A DNA stretch of 11,207 bases from JBCBKL01 sp038521825 (lineage in GTDB: Bacteria > Pseudomonadota > Alphaproteobacteria > Rhodobacterales > Rhodobacteraceae): contig JBCBKL010000048.1 in assembly GCA_038521825.1 (NCBI GenBank), positions 1 to 11,207 on the forward strand, written 5' to 3'. The translations under genes and the position numbers were made by a program. Position 1 is the stretch's first letter. Every line of letters starts with the position of its first letter. Below, piece after piece: positions 1 to 6,949 of the stretch. Below the pieces are notes generated by a model that was not told the origin of the DNA, did not search any database, and saw nothing but the letters and a program-made list of their open reading frames with translations.

Positions 1-291
1 GCCAACCGAAAGGCCGACAAAGACGGCATCTGTAAATCCCAGTTGGTCCATCAATCGCTCAGCGTCACCGATCAGCGCGCCCATCGTGTAAGGTGCAGGG
101 GGGCATGTGCTGAGACCATGACCGCGCTTGTCATACCGCAGGATCCGCAGACCTGTCGGTAATAAAGGCAGGATCGGATCCCAGAGTCGCATATCGGTCC
201 CAAGCGAATTGGCAAAAACAACTGGCGCGCCATCGCCCGGCCCGTCGATGCGGTAATGCAGGCGGACATCACCCAGATCAGTGAGATGCAT
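1..291 (-). CDS. pcaD: 3-oxoadipate enol-lactonase-like alpha/beta hydrolase, C-terminus cut by window edge
   Basis: The first 97 residues of an alpha/beta hydrolase run off the left edge of the window. Visible marks are the oxyanion-hole strand NSLGTDMRLWDP (residues 28-39), the block LRYDKRGHGLS (51-61) and the nucleophile elbow GLSVG (93-97) with Ser95. These blocks are typical of PcaD, which opens 3-oxoadipate enol-lactone in the beta-ketoadipate pathway for protocatechuate or catechol. The ATG at 289-291 is chosen because a perfect GGAGG (297-301 on the complement) sits 5 nt upstream and the protein then begins in the usual PcaD way. The start lies 14 nt inside the end of the EEP gene, so translation is probably coupled. 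Asp and His of the triad are outside the window. No other pca gene is seen here, so a related esterase with another substrate is possible. Confidence 0.72.
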   Translation of the reverse strand, partial: MHLTDLGDVRLHYRIDGPGDGAPVVFANSLGTDMRLWDPILPLLPTGLRILRYDKRGHGLSTCPPAPYTMGALIGDAERLMDQLGFTDAVFVGLSVG

Positions 292-1495
292 CGGAACCTC
301 CAGCATCCTTCAAACGAAAATGAGCCATGATCTGACCGTGGTCAGAGGCCAGTTTGTTATACGGTGCCTCCGGATGGCTGCCATCGGTCAGATGGTCGTT
401 GAACACGCTGAAATACTCCATCTCTCCGATGCTTGCCGGGGCCTCTGGCAGGAAGTGCCGCGACATATAGATCTGATCGATGCTTTCGTACACGCCCCCG
501 AACGCCGCCGTATAGACCATGTCGCGCGCCGACTTCCGCACGAACTGCTTTTCGGCCGAATGTAGGCGTACCGCCTCGATGGCCTCTCGGATCTGGGCGT
601 CTTCCTCTTCGGTATACCGGTCGGACCGATGTTCAGCGTCGTGCCGCAGCATCCATGCGTAGTTTTTGAACGGGTGCTCACCGCTGATAATTTCGGAACT
701 TACGGCGTGCTCAGCATCGTTGAAATCCCCAAGGCAGAGCACAGGCCGACCGGCCTCTAGTTCTGACACGATTTCGCGCCGCAGCGCCCATGCCTCTGCC
801 ATACGCCTGAGCGCAGCCCGCAAGCTGCCCAAAGCACGACCGGTCGCGTCGTATTGCGTAAGGTCGATTTCTCGCGGCGGGCTTCCGTCCGGCATCGGGG
901 GGTATTCGCCCAGCTTTGATTTGAGGTGGCAGTTGAACACAGTCACCACATGCCCCGCGACCGGTATGCGTACCCTCAGGATCGGGCGGCTGAGGCGGGT
1001 CAGCCGAAAGGAACCGCCACCATCCTCGCCCATCGGGCCAAACCCGATGTCGAGCGGTTCGGCCAATTCCTGCAGCATCATCGGCTCGTCGGCAAAGCCG
1101 AGACGCGACAAGATCGCCACGCCGGGGCGGCGTTTTCCGGGCTCGCCCGTGTCGTTCAGGTTTGGGGCAACGGCAAGGGCCGCGTTCGTGTAGGGCCGGT
1201 ATGCCAGCTTTCGAAAGATAGCCTTTTTTCGGTACCTTTTGTCCTCGCCCGGTATGTTCTGGGCGTTGGCCGCGATGCCTTCGGCGTCGGCATCGGCGAT
1301 GACCTCTTCCAGAACCGCTTTGTCAAAGATCTCCTGAAAGCCGACAACATCGGCGTCAAGCGCCTGGACCTGCTCGCTCAGCCAATCCTTTTTCCAGGCA
1401 AACTCTTCGGGCGTGTAGCTCTGGAACTTGTAGTATTCCTGATCCGGCCCAATCAGGTTTTTCACGTTGAAACTGGCGATTGTGAGCTCCGTCAT
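278..1495 (-). CDS. Endonuclease/exonuclease/phosphatase (EEP) family protein
   Basis: A 405-residue protein with the full set of EEP (DNase I / exonuclease III-like) motifs: SFNVKNL with Asn10, GFQEIFD with metal-binding Glu55, NCHLKSK with His190, LGDFND with Asp257 and Asn259, and the C-terminal SDH at 384-386. Members are Mg-dependent phosphodiesterases acting on nucleic acids, phospholipids or inositol phosphates; the sequence does not show which substrate this one uses. No signal peptide or membrane segment is apparent, so it is probably cytoplasmic. A charged segment (about 281-325) sits between the LGDFND and SDH motifs and may be a family-specific insertion. The ATG overlaps the dehydratase stop as ATGA and has GGAGG 7 nt upstream (1503-1507), which fixes the start. 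A nuclease inside a metabolic operon is unexpected; it may be a passenger gene or have a non-nucleic-acid substrate. Confidence 0.85.
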   Translation of the reverse strand: MTELTIASFNVKNLIGPDQEYYKFQSYTPEEFAWKKDWLSEQVQALDADVVGFQEIFDKAVLEEVIADADAEGIAANAQNIPGEDKRYRKKAIFRKLAYRPYTNAALAVAPNLNDTGEPGKRRPGVAILSRLGFADEPMMLQELAEPLDIGFGPMGEDGGGSFRLTRLSRPILRVRIPVAGHVVTVFNCHLKSKLGEYPPMPDGSPPREIDLTQYDATGRALGSLRAALRRMAEAWALRREIVSELEAGRPVLCLGDFNDAEHAVSSEIISGEHPFKNYAWMLRHDAEHRSDRYTEEEDAQIREAIEAVRLHSAEKQFVRKSARDMVYTAAFGGVYESIDQIYMSRHFLPEAPASIGEMEYFSVFNDHLTDGSHPEAPYNKLASDHGQIMAHFRLKDAGGSDASH

Positions 1496-2472
1496 TGTTC
1501 TGCCTCCAGCGTCGTAAGGGCCTGTGTGAACACATCCGGGTCTATATTGCCCCCACTGATGACGACGATAACGTCATCTCCTAAGATGTCGTCCTGCCGG
1601 AAAAGGGCAGCAGCAAGGGCCACTGCGCCGCCCGGTTCGGCCACGACCTTCAGCCGCAGGAATGCCTGAGCCACGGCGCGCATAGCCTCATCTTCGGTAA
1701 CGACAAGACCGGGGCCACACAGGCGCTGCATGATCGGAAAGGTGATCTTGCCCGGGCTGGGGGTGATGATTGCATCGCAAAGGCTGCCGGAGGTTCGGTT
1801 GTTCCGTTCGATTCCGCCGGAGCGCAGCGACCGGGCAACGTCGTCAAATCCTTCGGGCTCGACCGGACGGGCGCGCAGGCCCGGTGCTTCGGCCTCCAGT
1901 GCCAGGGCTATGCCCGAGGTCAGTCCTCCGCCCCCACAGCAGATCAGAACGTCGGCTTCACTGAGCCCGACATCAGCGACCTGTTCAGCGATCTCCAGTC
2001 CCGTTGTGCCCTGTCCGGCAATGACCAGCGGTTCGTCAAACGGACGGATCAGCGTCAGGCTACGATCCTCGGCAAGACGCGAGCCGATCTGGTCCCTGTC
2101 CTCCGTCGCTCTGTCGTACAGGACAACTTCCGCCCCCATGGCGCGAGTGTTGTCGATCTTCAGATTGGGGGCATCCGATGGCATCACGATGACTGCGGCG
2201 ACCCCGTGACGCCGGGCTGCCAAAGCAACACCCTGCGCGTGGTTGCCGCTTGAATAGGCCAACACGCCGCGTTGCCGATCCGTTTCGGATAAACCCGAAA
2301 TCGCCGACCATGCCCCGCGGAATTTGAAGCTACCTGTATGTTGCAGACATTCCGGCTTGATCCACACCCGGCGTCCAGCCTTCTCGTTGATGAAGTCCGA
2401 CGACAAAAGCGGCGTTCTTTGTGCGTGCCCCTTCAGCCGCGCGGCCGCCGACCGGATCATGTCGATATTCAC
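1492..2472 (-). CDS. PLP-dependent threonine/serine dehydratase family protein
   Basis: A fold-type II pyridoxal-phosphate enzyme of 326 residues. The PLP lysine is Lys50 in HTGSFKFRGA, the substrate loop is SSGNHAQG (74-81), the phosphate-binding glycine loop is GGGGLTSG (180-187), and SGGNID lies near the C-terminus. It has no C-terminal ACT regulatory domain, so it resembles short catabolic threonine/serine dehydratases, serine racemases or hydroxyaspartate dehydratases rather than biosynthetic IlvA. The likely reaction is deamination of a beta-hydroxy amino acid to a 2-oxo acid and ammonia. The GTG at 2470-2472 is preferred: it forms a GTGA overlap with the stop of the upstream hydrolase and has GGAG 8 nt before it. 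An in-frame TTG at 2490 is possible but would overlap more and lacks support. Exact substrate cannot be read from the sequence. Confidence 0.85.
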   Translation of the reverse strand: MNIDMIRSAAARLKGHAQRTPLLSSDFINEKAGRRVWIKPECLQHTGSFKFRGAWSAISGLSETDRQRGVLAYSSGNHAQGVALAARRHGVAAVIVMPSDAPNLKIDNTRAMGAEVVLYDRATEDRDQIGSRLAEDRSLTLIRPFDEPLVIAGQGTTGLEIAEQVADVGLSEADVLICCGGGGLTSGIALALEAEAPGLRARPVEPEGFDDVARSLRSGGIERNNRTSGSLCDAIITPSPGKITFPIMQRLCGPGLVVTEDEAMRAVAQAFLRLKVVAEPGGAVALAAALFRQDDILGDDVIVVISGGNIDPDVFTQALTTLEAEQ

Positions 2473-3302
2473 TGCATCTGCTCCATCCAAGTGTTCAGGG
2501 CCGAAATCGCTTCGGGTTCGTTCAGGAAGGGGACATGGCCCCGGCCCGGAACCTCGGCATAGACCATCCCAGGGGCCTCTGATTGCATTTCTGCCGCTGT
2601 TTTGGCCGACAAGATGTTTGAGTTTGCGCCCCGGATCAGCCCGTGTGGCAGCTTCGCGACGGCATTGAACATCGGCCAGAGATCGGGGGCTGCGCCCGAT
2701 GCGGATTGTTCCAGCACGGCACGGCGCAGTGCCGCGTCATAGCGGTTATCCAGCCCGCCTGGTTTTTCGACCCACAACCGTTCGGCATAGCGGCGCCATT
2801 CCGCCCGACTGACTCCTGTGAACACCGGTGGCATAACGCGTTCCAGTCTTTCCGCTGCTGAGTCGTAGTCCCGATCCGCGGGGCGCTTGCCAATGTAATC
2901 CATGATATAGGCCAGCCCCGCCGTTTCGATCACCGGGCCCACATCGTTCAACATCACCCCCAGCAGGCGCTTTGCATGTCCGATGGCGAGTGTCATGGCG
3001 ATCAATCCGCCCCGCGATGTGCCCAGCACCGCCGCCTGTTCGAGACCCAGATGATCAAGCAGGGCTATGGCGTCGGACCCTTCGCGGATCACGTTGTAGT
3101 TCTGATAATCCGGGTCGTAATCGCTGTCGCCGCGTCCCCTCGCATCGATGCGGATGATCCGGACGCGGTTGGCAAAGTTCTCCATCAACGGCTCGAAATC
3201 ACGGCTGTTCCGTGCCAGGCCTGCAAGGCAGAGAAGGGGCAGCCCCCCTCCGTCGTCTTCGAAATGAAGGGATAACCCGTCGTCGGTCGTGAACCGCGGC
3301 AT
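2469..3302 (-). CDS. Alpha/beta hydrolase fold protein
   Basis: A 277-residue alpha/beta hydrolase. Visible elements are the oxyanion region CLAGLARNSRDF (25-36), IDARGRGDS (52-60), the nucleophile elbow GTSRGG with Ser96 (94-99), a helical cap (roughly 125-205) and the catalytic His256 in GRGHVPF. In relatives the segment after the cap usually has an Asp as catalytic acid (SD-type motif); here the residue is Asn229 (GANSN). Asp120 in LNDVGP could serve instead. The enzyme is probably an esterase, lactonase or C-C hydrolase; substrate unknown. The ATG at 3300-3302 is preferred over the in-frame TTG at 3314 because it falls 1 nt after the dehalogenase stop (TAGAATG) and yields a normal family N-terminus. 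The stop overlaps the GTG of the dehydratase gene, supporting co-translation. No signal peptide is seen. Confidence 0.82.
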   Translation of the reverse strand: MPRFTTDDGLSLHFEDDGGGLPLLCLAGLARNSRDFEPLMENFANRVRIIRIDARGRGDSDYDPDYQNYNVIREGSDAIALLDHLGLEQAAVLGTSRGGLIAMTLAIGHAKRLLGVMLNDVGPVIETAGLAYIMDYIGKRPADRDYDSAAERLERVMPPVFTGVSRAEWRRYAERLWVEKPGGLDNRYDAALRRAVLEQSASGAAPDLWPMFNAVAKLPHGLIRGANSNILSAKTAAEMQSEAPGMVYAEVPGRGHVPFLNEPEAISALNTWMEQMQ

Positions 3303-3303
3303 T

Positions 3304-3990
3304 CTAAACGCCAACCAGTGCCGGGATGCCGGTCAGGTCCGCCATCTGATGGGCGGGCTGCCAAGGCAGGCGGTCAACAGGCTCCTTGGCTCTGTTCACC
3401 CAAACTGTGGTGAAACCGTAGCCACTGGCTCCCGCCGCATCCCAGCCATTGGATGAGGCAAAAAGGACCTCATCCCTCGCGCAGCCAAACCGATTTGCTA
3501 CCAAGTCATAAACCCGGCTGTCCGGCTTGAAGATCCCGACGCTTTCAACCGAAAGGCAATCATCAAGAAGCTCTGCAATGCCTGCTGATTTCATTGCCGC
3601 CTCAAGCATAGCGGGTGATCCGTTCGAAAGAACGGCCGTTTGCATCCCGCCATTTTTGAGCGCACGGAGCATATCGGGAACCTCAGGATAGGCCTGCAGC
3701 TCCCAGTAAAGATCCAGAAGCCGCTGCCGGAGGGCTGCGTCGCCATCTTGCCCCATGCGCTCCAATGCCCAATCGAGCCCGTCTTGCGTCACGCCCCAAA
3801 AGTCTGTGTGGGCGCCGGTGATCGCTCTTAGCCATGTGTATTGAAGCTGTTTTTGCCGCCAGAATTCGGCCAGCTGGGGCCAGGTGTCCTTGATCGACGC
3901 GAATGCGGGTTCTACGGCCGCCTGCCTGGCCGCGGCCGCGACGTCGAAAAGCGTGCCGTAGGCATCAAAAACACATGTCGTGATCCGCAT
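3304..3990 (-). CDS. Type II haloacid dehalogenase (L-2-haloacid dehalogenase family)
   Basis: A 228-residue HAD-superfamily enzyme, close to the usual family length. Counting from the chosen start, the residues known to matter in the Pseudomonas L-2-haloacid dehalogenase all have counterparts: nucleophile Asp9 and Thr13 (FDAYGTLFD), Arg45 (WRQKQLQYTW), Ser122-Asn123 (LSNGSP), Lys155 and Tyr161 (FKPDSRVYD), and Ser179, Asn181 and Asp184 (ASSNGWDAAG). Such enzymes hydrolyse L-2-haloacids such as 2-chloropropionate or fluoroacetate-type acids to D-2-hydroxy acids, though some family members act as phosphatases. The start at 3988-3990 is the second ATG of an ATGATG pair; GGGGG (3996-4000) lies 5 nt upstream, and the protein begins directly before the first beta strand. 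It is the first gene of the minus-strand operon, followed after 1 nt by the alpha/beta hydrolase. Confidence 0.88.
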   Translation of the reverse strand: MRITTCVFDAYGTLFDVAAAARQAAVEPAFASIKDTWPQLAEFWRQKQLQYTWLRAITGAHTDFWGVTQDGLDWALERMGQDGDAALRQRLLDLYWELQAYPEVPDMLRALKNGGMQTAVLSNGSPAMLEAAMKSAGIAELLDDCLSVESVGIFKPDSRVYDLVANRFGCARDEVLFASSNGWDAAGASGYGFTTVWVNRAKEPVDRLPWQPAHQMADLTGIPALVGV

Positions 3991-4214
3991 CATGTCCCCC
4001 GCGTTTTGGGGGCACAGTGTCACGGGGCCTCGCGCTAGAAAAGGGGGAACCTCCGCTGGCGATCTTACCTGGGCGCAGTGGTATCATTGCCGCTTGGATC
4101 GGCAGATGGGCAAAATATGCTGGTGTCACGATTTGTTGTCAGTTTGGCACAATCGGCGAGTGAAGTCGTGGCGCAATCGGCATATCATAGAAAATGGCAT
4201 GAGCGGAGGCTTCG
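3991..4214. promoter_or_regulatory. Divergent intergenic region between dehalogenase operon and Mo-hydroxylase genes
   Basis: This 224-bp stretch separates two divergently transcribed units and must hold promoters for both unless transcription enters from elsewhere. No convincing sigma-70 pair was found. The best plus-strand candidate is TTGGAT (4094-4099) with TATGCT (4116-4121) at a 16-nt spacing, four matches of six in each box. A short inverted repeat TGCCG-N7-CGGCA occupies 4088-4104, overlapping that possible -35 box, so it could be an operator. An imperfect direct repeat lies at 4145-4181. On the plus strand GGAGG (4205-4209) is the ribosome binding site of the [2Fe-2S] subunit; on the minus strand GGGGG (3996-4000) serves the dehalogenase. 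No ORF worth calling was seen. Confidence 0.5.
4145..4181 (+). repeat. Imperfect 13-bp direct repeat TGGCRCAATCGGC, 24 bp apart
   Basis: TGGCACAATCGGC (4145-4157) recurs as TGGCGCAATCGGC (4169-4181), with one mismatch in 13 and a start-to-start distance of 24 bp, a little over two helical turns. The pair ends 34 bp before the start codon of the [2Fe-2S] subunit gene. The phasing suggests a tandem binding site for a regulator on one face of the DNA, but this is inference; no known consensus was recognised. Confidence 0.45.
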
Positions 4215-4673
4215 ATGAAACTCACTGTAGATGGCACTGACTACGATGTGGATGTCGAGAATGACATGCCGCTTCTTTGGGTCCTGCGGGATGAACTTAA
4301 GATCAAGGGCGTGAAGTATGGATGCGGTGTGGCCCAATGCGGGGCATGCACGGTTCATATCGACGGCCAGGCAGTTCGGTCCTGCCAAACTCCGGCGGGT
4401 GATGTCTGGGGCCCGGTGACGACCATCGAGGGGCTAGGTGCGCCCGAGGCGCTGCACGCTGTCCAAGAGGCATGGGTGGAGCATCAGGTTGCCCAATGCG
4501 GATATTGCCAGTCCGGCCAGATCATGCAGGCTGCGGCGCTGCTGGCCGAAGTGCCGAGCCCGACCGATGCGGACATCGACGAAGCCATGAGCGGCAACCT
4601 CTGCCGTTGCGGGACATATCCCCGCATTCAGGCAGCGGTTAAGACCGCGGCGATCAAGCTGAGCGGAGTGTAA
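4215..4673 (+). CDS. [2Fe-2S] small subunit of a molybdenum hydroxylase (isoquinoline 1-oxidoreductase alpha-type)
   Basis: A 152-residue two-domain iron-sulfur protein of standard length. The N-terminal plant-ferredoxin-like domain carries Cys37, Cys42, Cys45 and Cys57 (pattern CGVAQCGAC, then C), and the C-terminal helical domain carries Cys95, Cys98, Cys130 and Cys132 (CGYC and CRCG). These eight cysteines bind the two [2Fe-2S] clusters that take electrons from the molybdenum centre of the partner large subunit, encoded 4 nt downstream. There is no signal peptide; in this family the small subunit is thought to be exported through Tat together with its folded partner. The ATG is fixed by GGAGG (4205-4209) 5 nt upstream. 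Similar small subunits serve aldehyde and nicotinate dehydrogenases, so substrate cannot be set from this gene. Confidence 0.92.
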   Translation: MKLTVDGTDYDVDVENDMPLLWVLRDELKIKGVKYGCGVAQCGACTVHIDGQAVRSCQTPAGDVWGPVTTIEGLGAPEALHAVQEAWVEHQVAQCGYCQSGQIMQAAALLAEVPSPTDADIDEAMSGNLCRCGTYPRIQAAVKTAAIKLSGV

Positions 4674-4677
4674 GCCC

Positions 4678-6918
4678 ATGAGTAGAATAGGAAAAATCGC
4701 CCGCCGCACGTTCCTGATCGGGTCAGCCGCCATCGTGGGCGGCGTTGCATTCGGATATTACGCCTATCACCGCCCGGCCAAGAACCCACTGACGGGCGAT
4801 CTGGCAGAGGGCGAGGCCGCGCTGACCCCGTACGTCAAGATCGACGCGTCGGGCATCACGCTGATCACGCCGCGCGCTGATCTGGGGCAGGGGGCCTATC
4901 ATATACAGGCCGCCTTGATCGCGGAGGAGCTGGACGTTGAACTGGATCAGGTGACGGTTGACCCGGGCCCGCCCAGCCCGGCCTATTATAACACCGCTCT
5001 TGCAGGTGACGTGGTGCCGTTCCCGGCTACGGAAACGGGCATGGTTGCCGAGACGATGCGCGATGTCGGCGATGCAGTGATGAAGTTCATCGGAATGCAG
5101 ATCACCGGTGGTTCAACCACCGTGCCGGACGGTTTCGAAAAACTCCGTCTTGCTGGTGCAGTGGCCCGCGAAACGCTCAAGCTGGCCGCCGCACAGGTTT
5201 CAGGTGTCGCGGTCAACGACCTGAATACGGCGCGCGGTGCCGTTCAGTTGCCGGACGGATCCGAACTCACTTATGTCGAGCTTGCTCCCGTGGCGGCCGC
5301 GCTCGAACCCGTGGATCGCGTCGCCCTGCGAGACCCGTCCCAGTGGCGTATGATTGGCAAAGAGATGCAGCGCCTCGACGTTCTCGCGAAATCAACCGGG
5401 ACACAACAATACGGTATCGATTTTGAGATCGAGGGCATGGTGCACGCCGCCATCAAGCTGAATCCGCGGCTGGGCGGCCCAGTCAACAGCTATGACGCGT
5501 CAGCTGCCGAAGCGATGCCTGGTGTTCAAAAGATCATCCCGGTCACAGGCGGAGTCGGGGTCATCGCCAACAACACCTGGCGCGCGATTCAGGCCGCGAA
5601 TGCTGTCGGAGCCGGTTGGGGCCTGGCGCCGTATCCGGCCGAGATGGAGGGACATTGGCAGGCCCTGAGCGACAGCTTCACCGATGAGTTTCAGGACGGC
5701 CGCATGCGCAACGACGGGGATGTCGAGGCCAATTTTGGTGACACTCCCGTCGAGGTCGAATATCGCGCGCCTTATCTGGCCCATGCCCCTCTCGAACCAA
5801 TCAATGCCACCGTTCTGGTCGAAGATGATCGTGTCGACGTCTGGACCGGCACCCAGATCCCGCGCTTCGTGCAGAACAACGTCGCCGAAATCACGGGCGT
5901 CGATAAAGATAACGTGCATGTTCATGTGCTGATGATGGGCGGCAGTTTCGGCCATCGTCTGGAAGATGACGTAGTCAAGCGGTGCGCGGAACTGGCCAAA
6001 GAGATGAAGGGCACACCCGTCAAGCTGACCTACAGCCGCGAAGAGGACATGACGCAGGACTTCCTGCGGCCGATCGCCATGGGTCGCATGAAGGGGTCTG
6101 TCGCGAATGGTCAGGTTACTGCGTGTGACCTGCACCTTGCGGCACCTTCGGTACTGGCAAGCCAGATGGCGGACCGACAGGGCTTACCAGTGGCAGGTCC
6201 TGATGTGACGATTGTCCAGGCCGCGTGGGATCAGCCCTATGGGATTCCGAATTACCGTGTCACTGGCTATAAGACGCCGGGCCTGGCGCCGGTCAGTTCC
6301 TGGCGTTCGGTTGGCGCGTCGCAGAACGGGTTCTTTCATGAATGCTTTCTCGATGAATTGATCCATGCGGCGGGTGCCGACCCGCTCGAAGAGCGGATCC
6401 GATTGATGCAGCACGAACCCTCGCGCAAGGTGCTGGAGGCTGTTGGTGAGATGTCGAACTGGGGCAGCGATCTGGCACCTGGCAAGGGACGTGGCGTGGC
6501 CTACTGCATGTCGTTTGGCGCGCTTGTGGCCGAGGTGGTCGAGGTCACCAACACCGATGATGGCATCCGGATAGACCGGGTCTGGGTCGCGACAGATGTG
6601 GGCCGCGTGCTTGATCCGATCAATTTCGACAATCTGGTCAAGGGTGGGGTAATCTTTGGCCTGGGCCACGCGATGAACTGCGAGGTCACCTTTTCCGACG
6701 GGAAGATCGAGCAGGACAATTACTACGCATACGAAGCCATGCGGATGTATCAGGTTCCCGAAATCGAGGTCCGGGCGCTGCAGAACCAGACCAAGATTCG
6801 TGGCATTGGCGAGCCACCCGTTCCGCCAGCAGCGCCGGCGCTTGGCAATGCGATCTTTGCCGCAACAGGTCAGCGCATTCGTGAAATGCCGTTCAACAAG
6901 CACATCGCGTTCGTGTGA
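4678..6918 (+). CDS. Molybdopterin-binding large subunit of a molybdenum hydroxylase (isoquinoline 1-oxidoreductase beta-type), Tat-exported
   Basis: A 746-residue xanthine-dehydrogenase-family large subunit. The N-terminus has a twin-arginine signal (Arg9-Arg10 in ARRTFLIG) followed by a hydrophobic stretch to about residue 30, so the complex is probably periplasmic. Molybdopterin-family marks include GGSFGHRLEDD in the middle of the protein and the C-terminal GIGEPPVPPAAPALGNA, whose Glu712 matches the catalytic base of molybdenum hydroxylases. Length, Tat signal and absence of a FAD subunit fit the IorB family, which hydroxylates N-heterocycles or oxidises aldehydes. GGAG (4665-4668) lies 9 nt before the ATG inside the end of the small-subunit gene, so the two are co-expressed. 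The electron acceptor (often a c-type cytochrome or quinone) is not encoded nearby, and no XdhC/CoxI-type insertion chaperone is in the window. The true substrate is unknown. Confidence 0.9.
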   Translation: MSRIGKIARRTFLIGSAAIVGGVAFGYYAYHRPAKNPLTGDLAEGEAALTPYVKIDASGITLITPRADLGQGAYHIQAALIAEELDVELDQVTVDPGPPSPAYYNTALAGDVVPFPATETGMVAETMRDVGDAVMKFIGMQITGGSTTVPDGFEKLRLAGAVARETLKLAAAQVSGVAVNDLNTARGAVQLPDGSELTYVELAPVAAALEPVDRVALRDPSQWRMIGKEMQRLDVLAKSTGTQQYGIDFEIEGMVHAAIKLNPRLGGPVNSYDASAAEAMPGVQKIIPVTGGVGVIANNTWRAIQAANAVGAGWGLAPYPAEMEGHWQALSDSFTDEFQDGRMRNDGDVEANFGDTPVEVEYRAPYLAHAPLEPINATVLVEDDRVDVWTGTQIPRFVQNNVAEITGVDKDNVHVHVLMMGGSFGHRLEDDVVKRCAELAKEMKGTPVKLTYSREEDMTQDFLRPIAMGRMKGSVANGQVTACDLHLAAPSVLASQMADRQGLPVAGPDVTIVQAAWDQPYGIPNYRVTGYKTPGLAPVSSWRSVGASQNGFFHECFLDELIHAAGADPLEERIRLMQHEPSRKVLEAVGEMSNWGSDLAPGKGRGVAYCMSFGALVAEVVEVTNTDDGIRIDRVWVATDVGRVLDPINFDNLVKGGVIFGLGHAMNCEVTFSDGKIEQDNYYAYEAMRMYQVPEIEVRALQNQTKIRGIGEPPVPPAAPALGNAIFAATGQRIREMPFNKHIAFV

Positions 6919-6925
6919 CGCTGGC

Positions 6926-6949
6926 GGAGGCGATCTTTACACCGCCTCC
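6926..6949. terminator. Stem-loop at the convergent end of the Mo-hydroxylase and urease units
   Basis: GGAGGCG (6926-6932) and CGCCTCC (6943-6949) form a perfect 7-bp GC-rich stem with a 10-nt loop in the 18-bp gap between convergent genes, running into the last codons of ureG. It could stop transcription from both sides, but neither strand has a U-tract after the stem, so it is at best an imperfect bidirectional terminator or an RNA 3'-end stabiliser. Confidence 0.4.

Noticed and set aside
926..1669. Plus-strand frame of 247 codons across the EEP/dehydratase junction
   Set aside because: It lies opposite two clear genes and spans their overlap; the translation is low in recognisable structure.
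3991..4023. Longer dehalogenase start at 4023
   Set aside because: It adds eleven residues before the first strand, while the start at 3990 has GGGGG at the right distance.
4145..4160. Possible sigma-54 promoter (TGGCAC)
   Set aside because: TGGCAC matches the -24 box, but the GC expected ten bases after GG is GA (4158-4159); the second repeat copy fails too.
5500..6135. Long antisense frame (211 codons) inside the Mo-hydroxylase large subunit gene
   Set aside because: It is a shadow of a well-identified gene in GC-rich DNA; its translation has no domain and no ribosome binding site context.
6184..6903. Antisense frame of 239 codons opposite the large subunit gene
   Set aside because: Same reasoning: the plus strand encodes conserved molybdenum-hydroxylase motifs throughout this segment.
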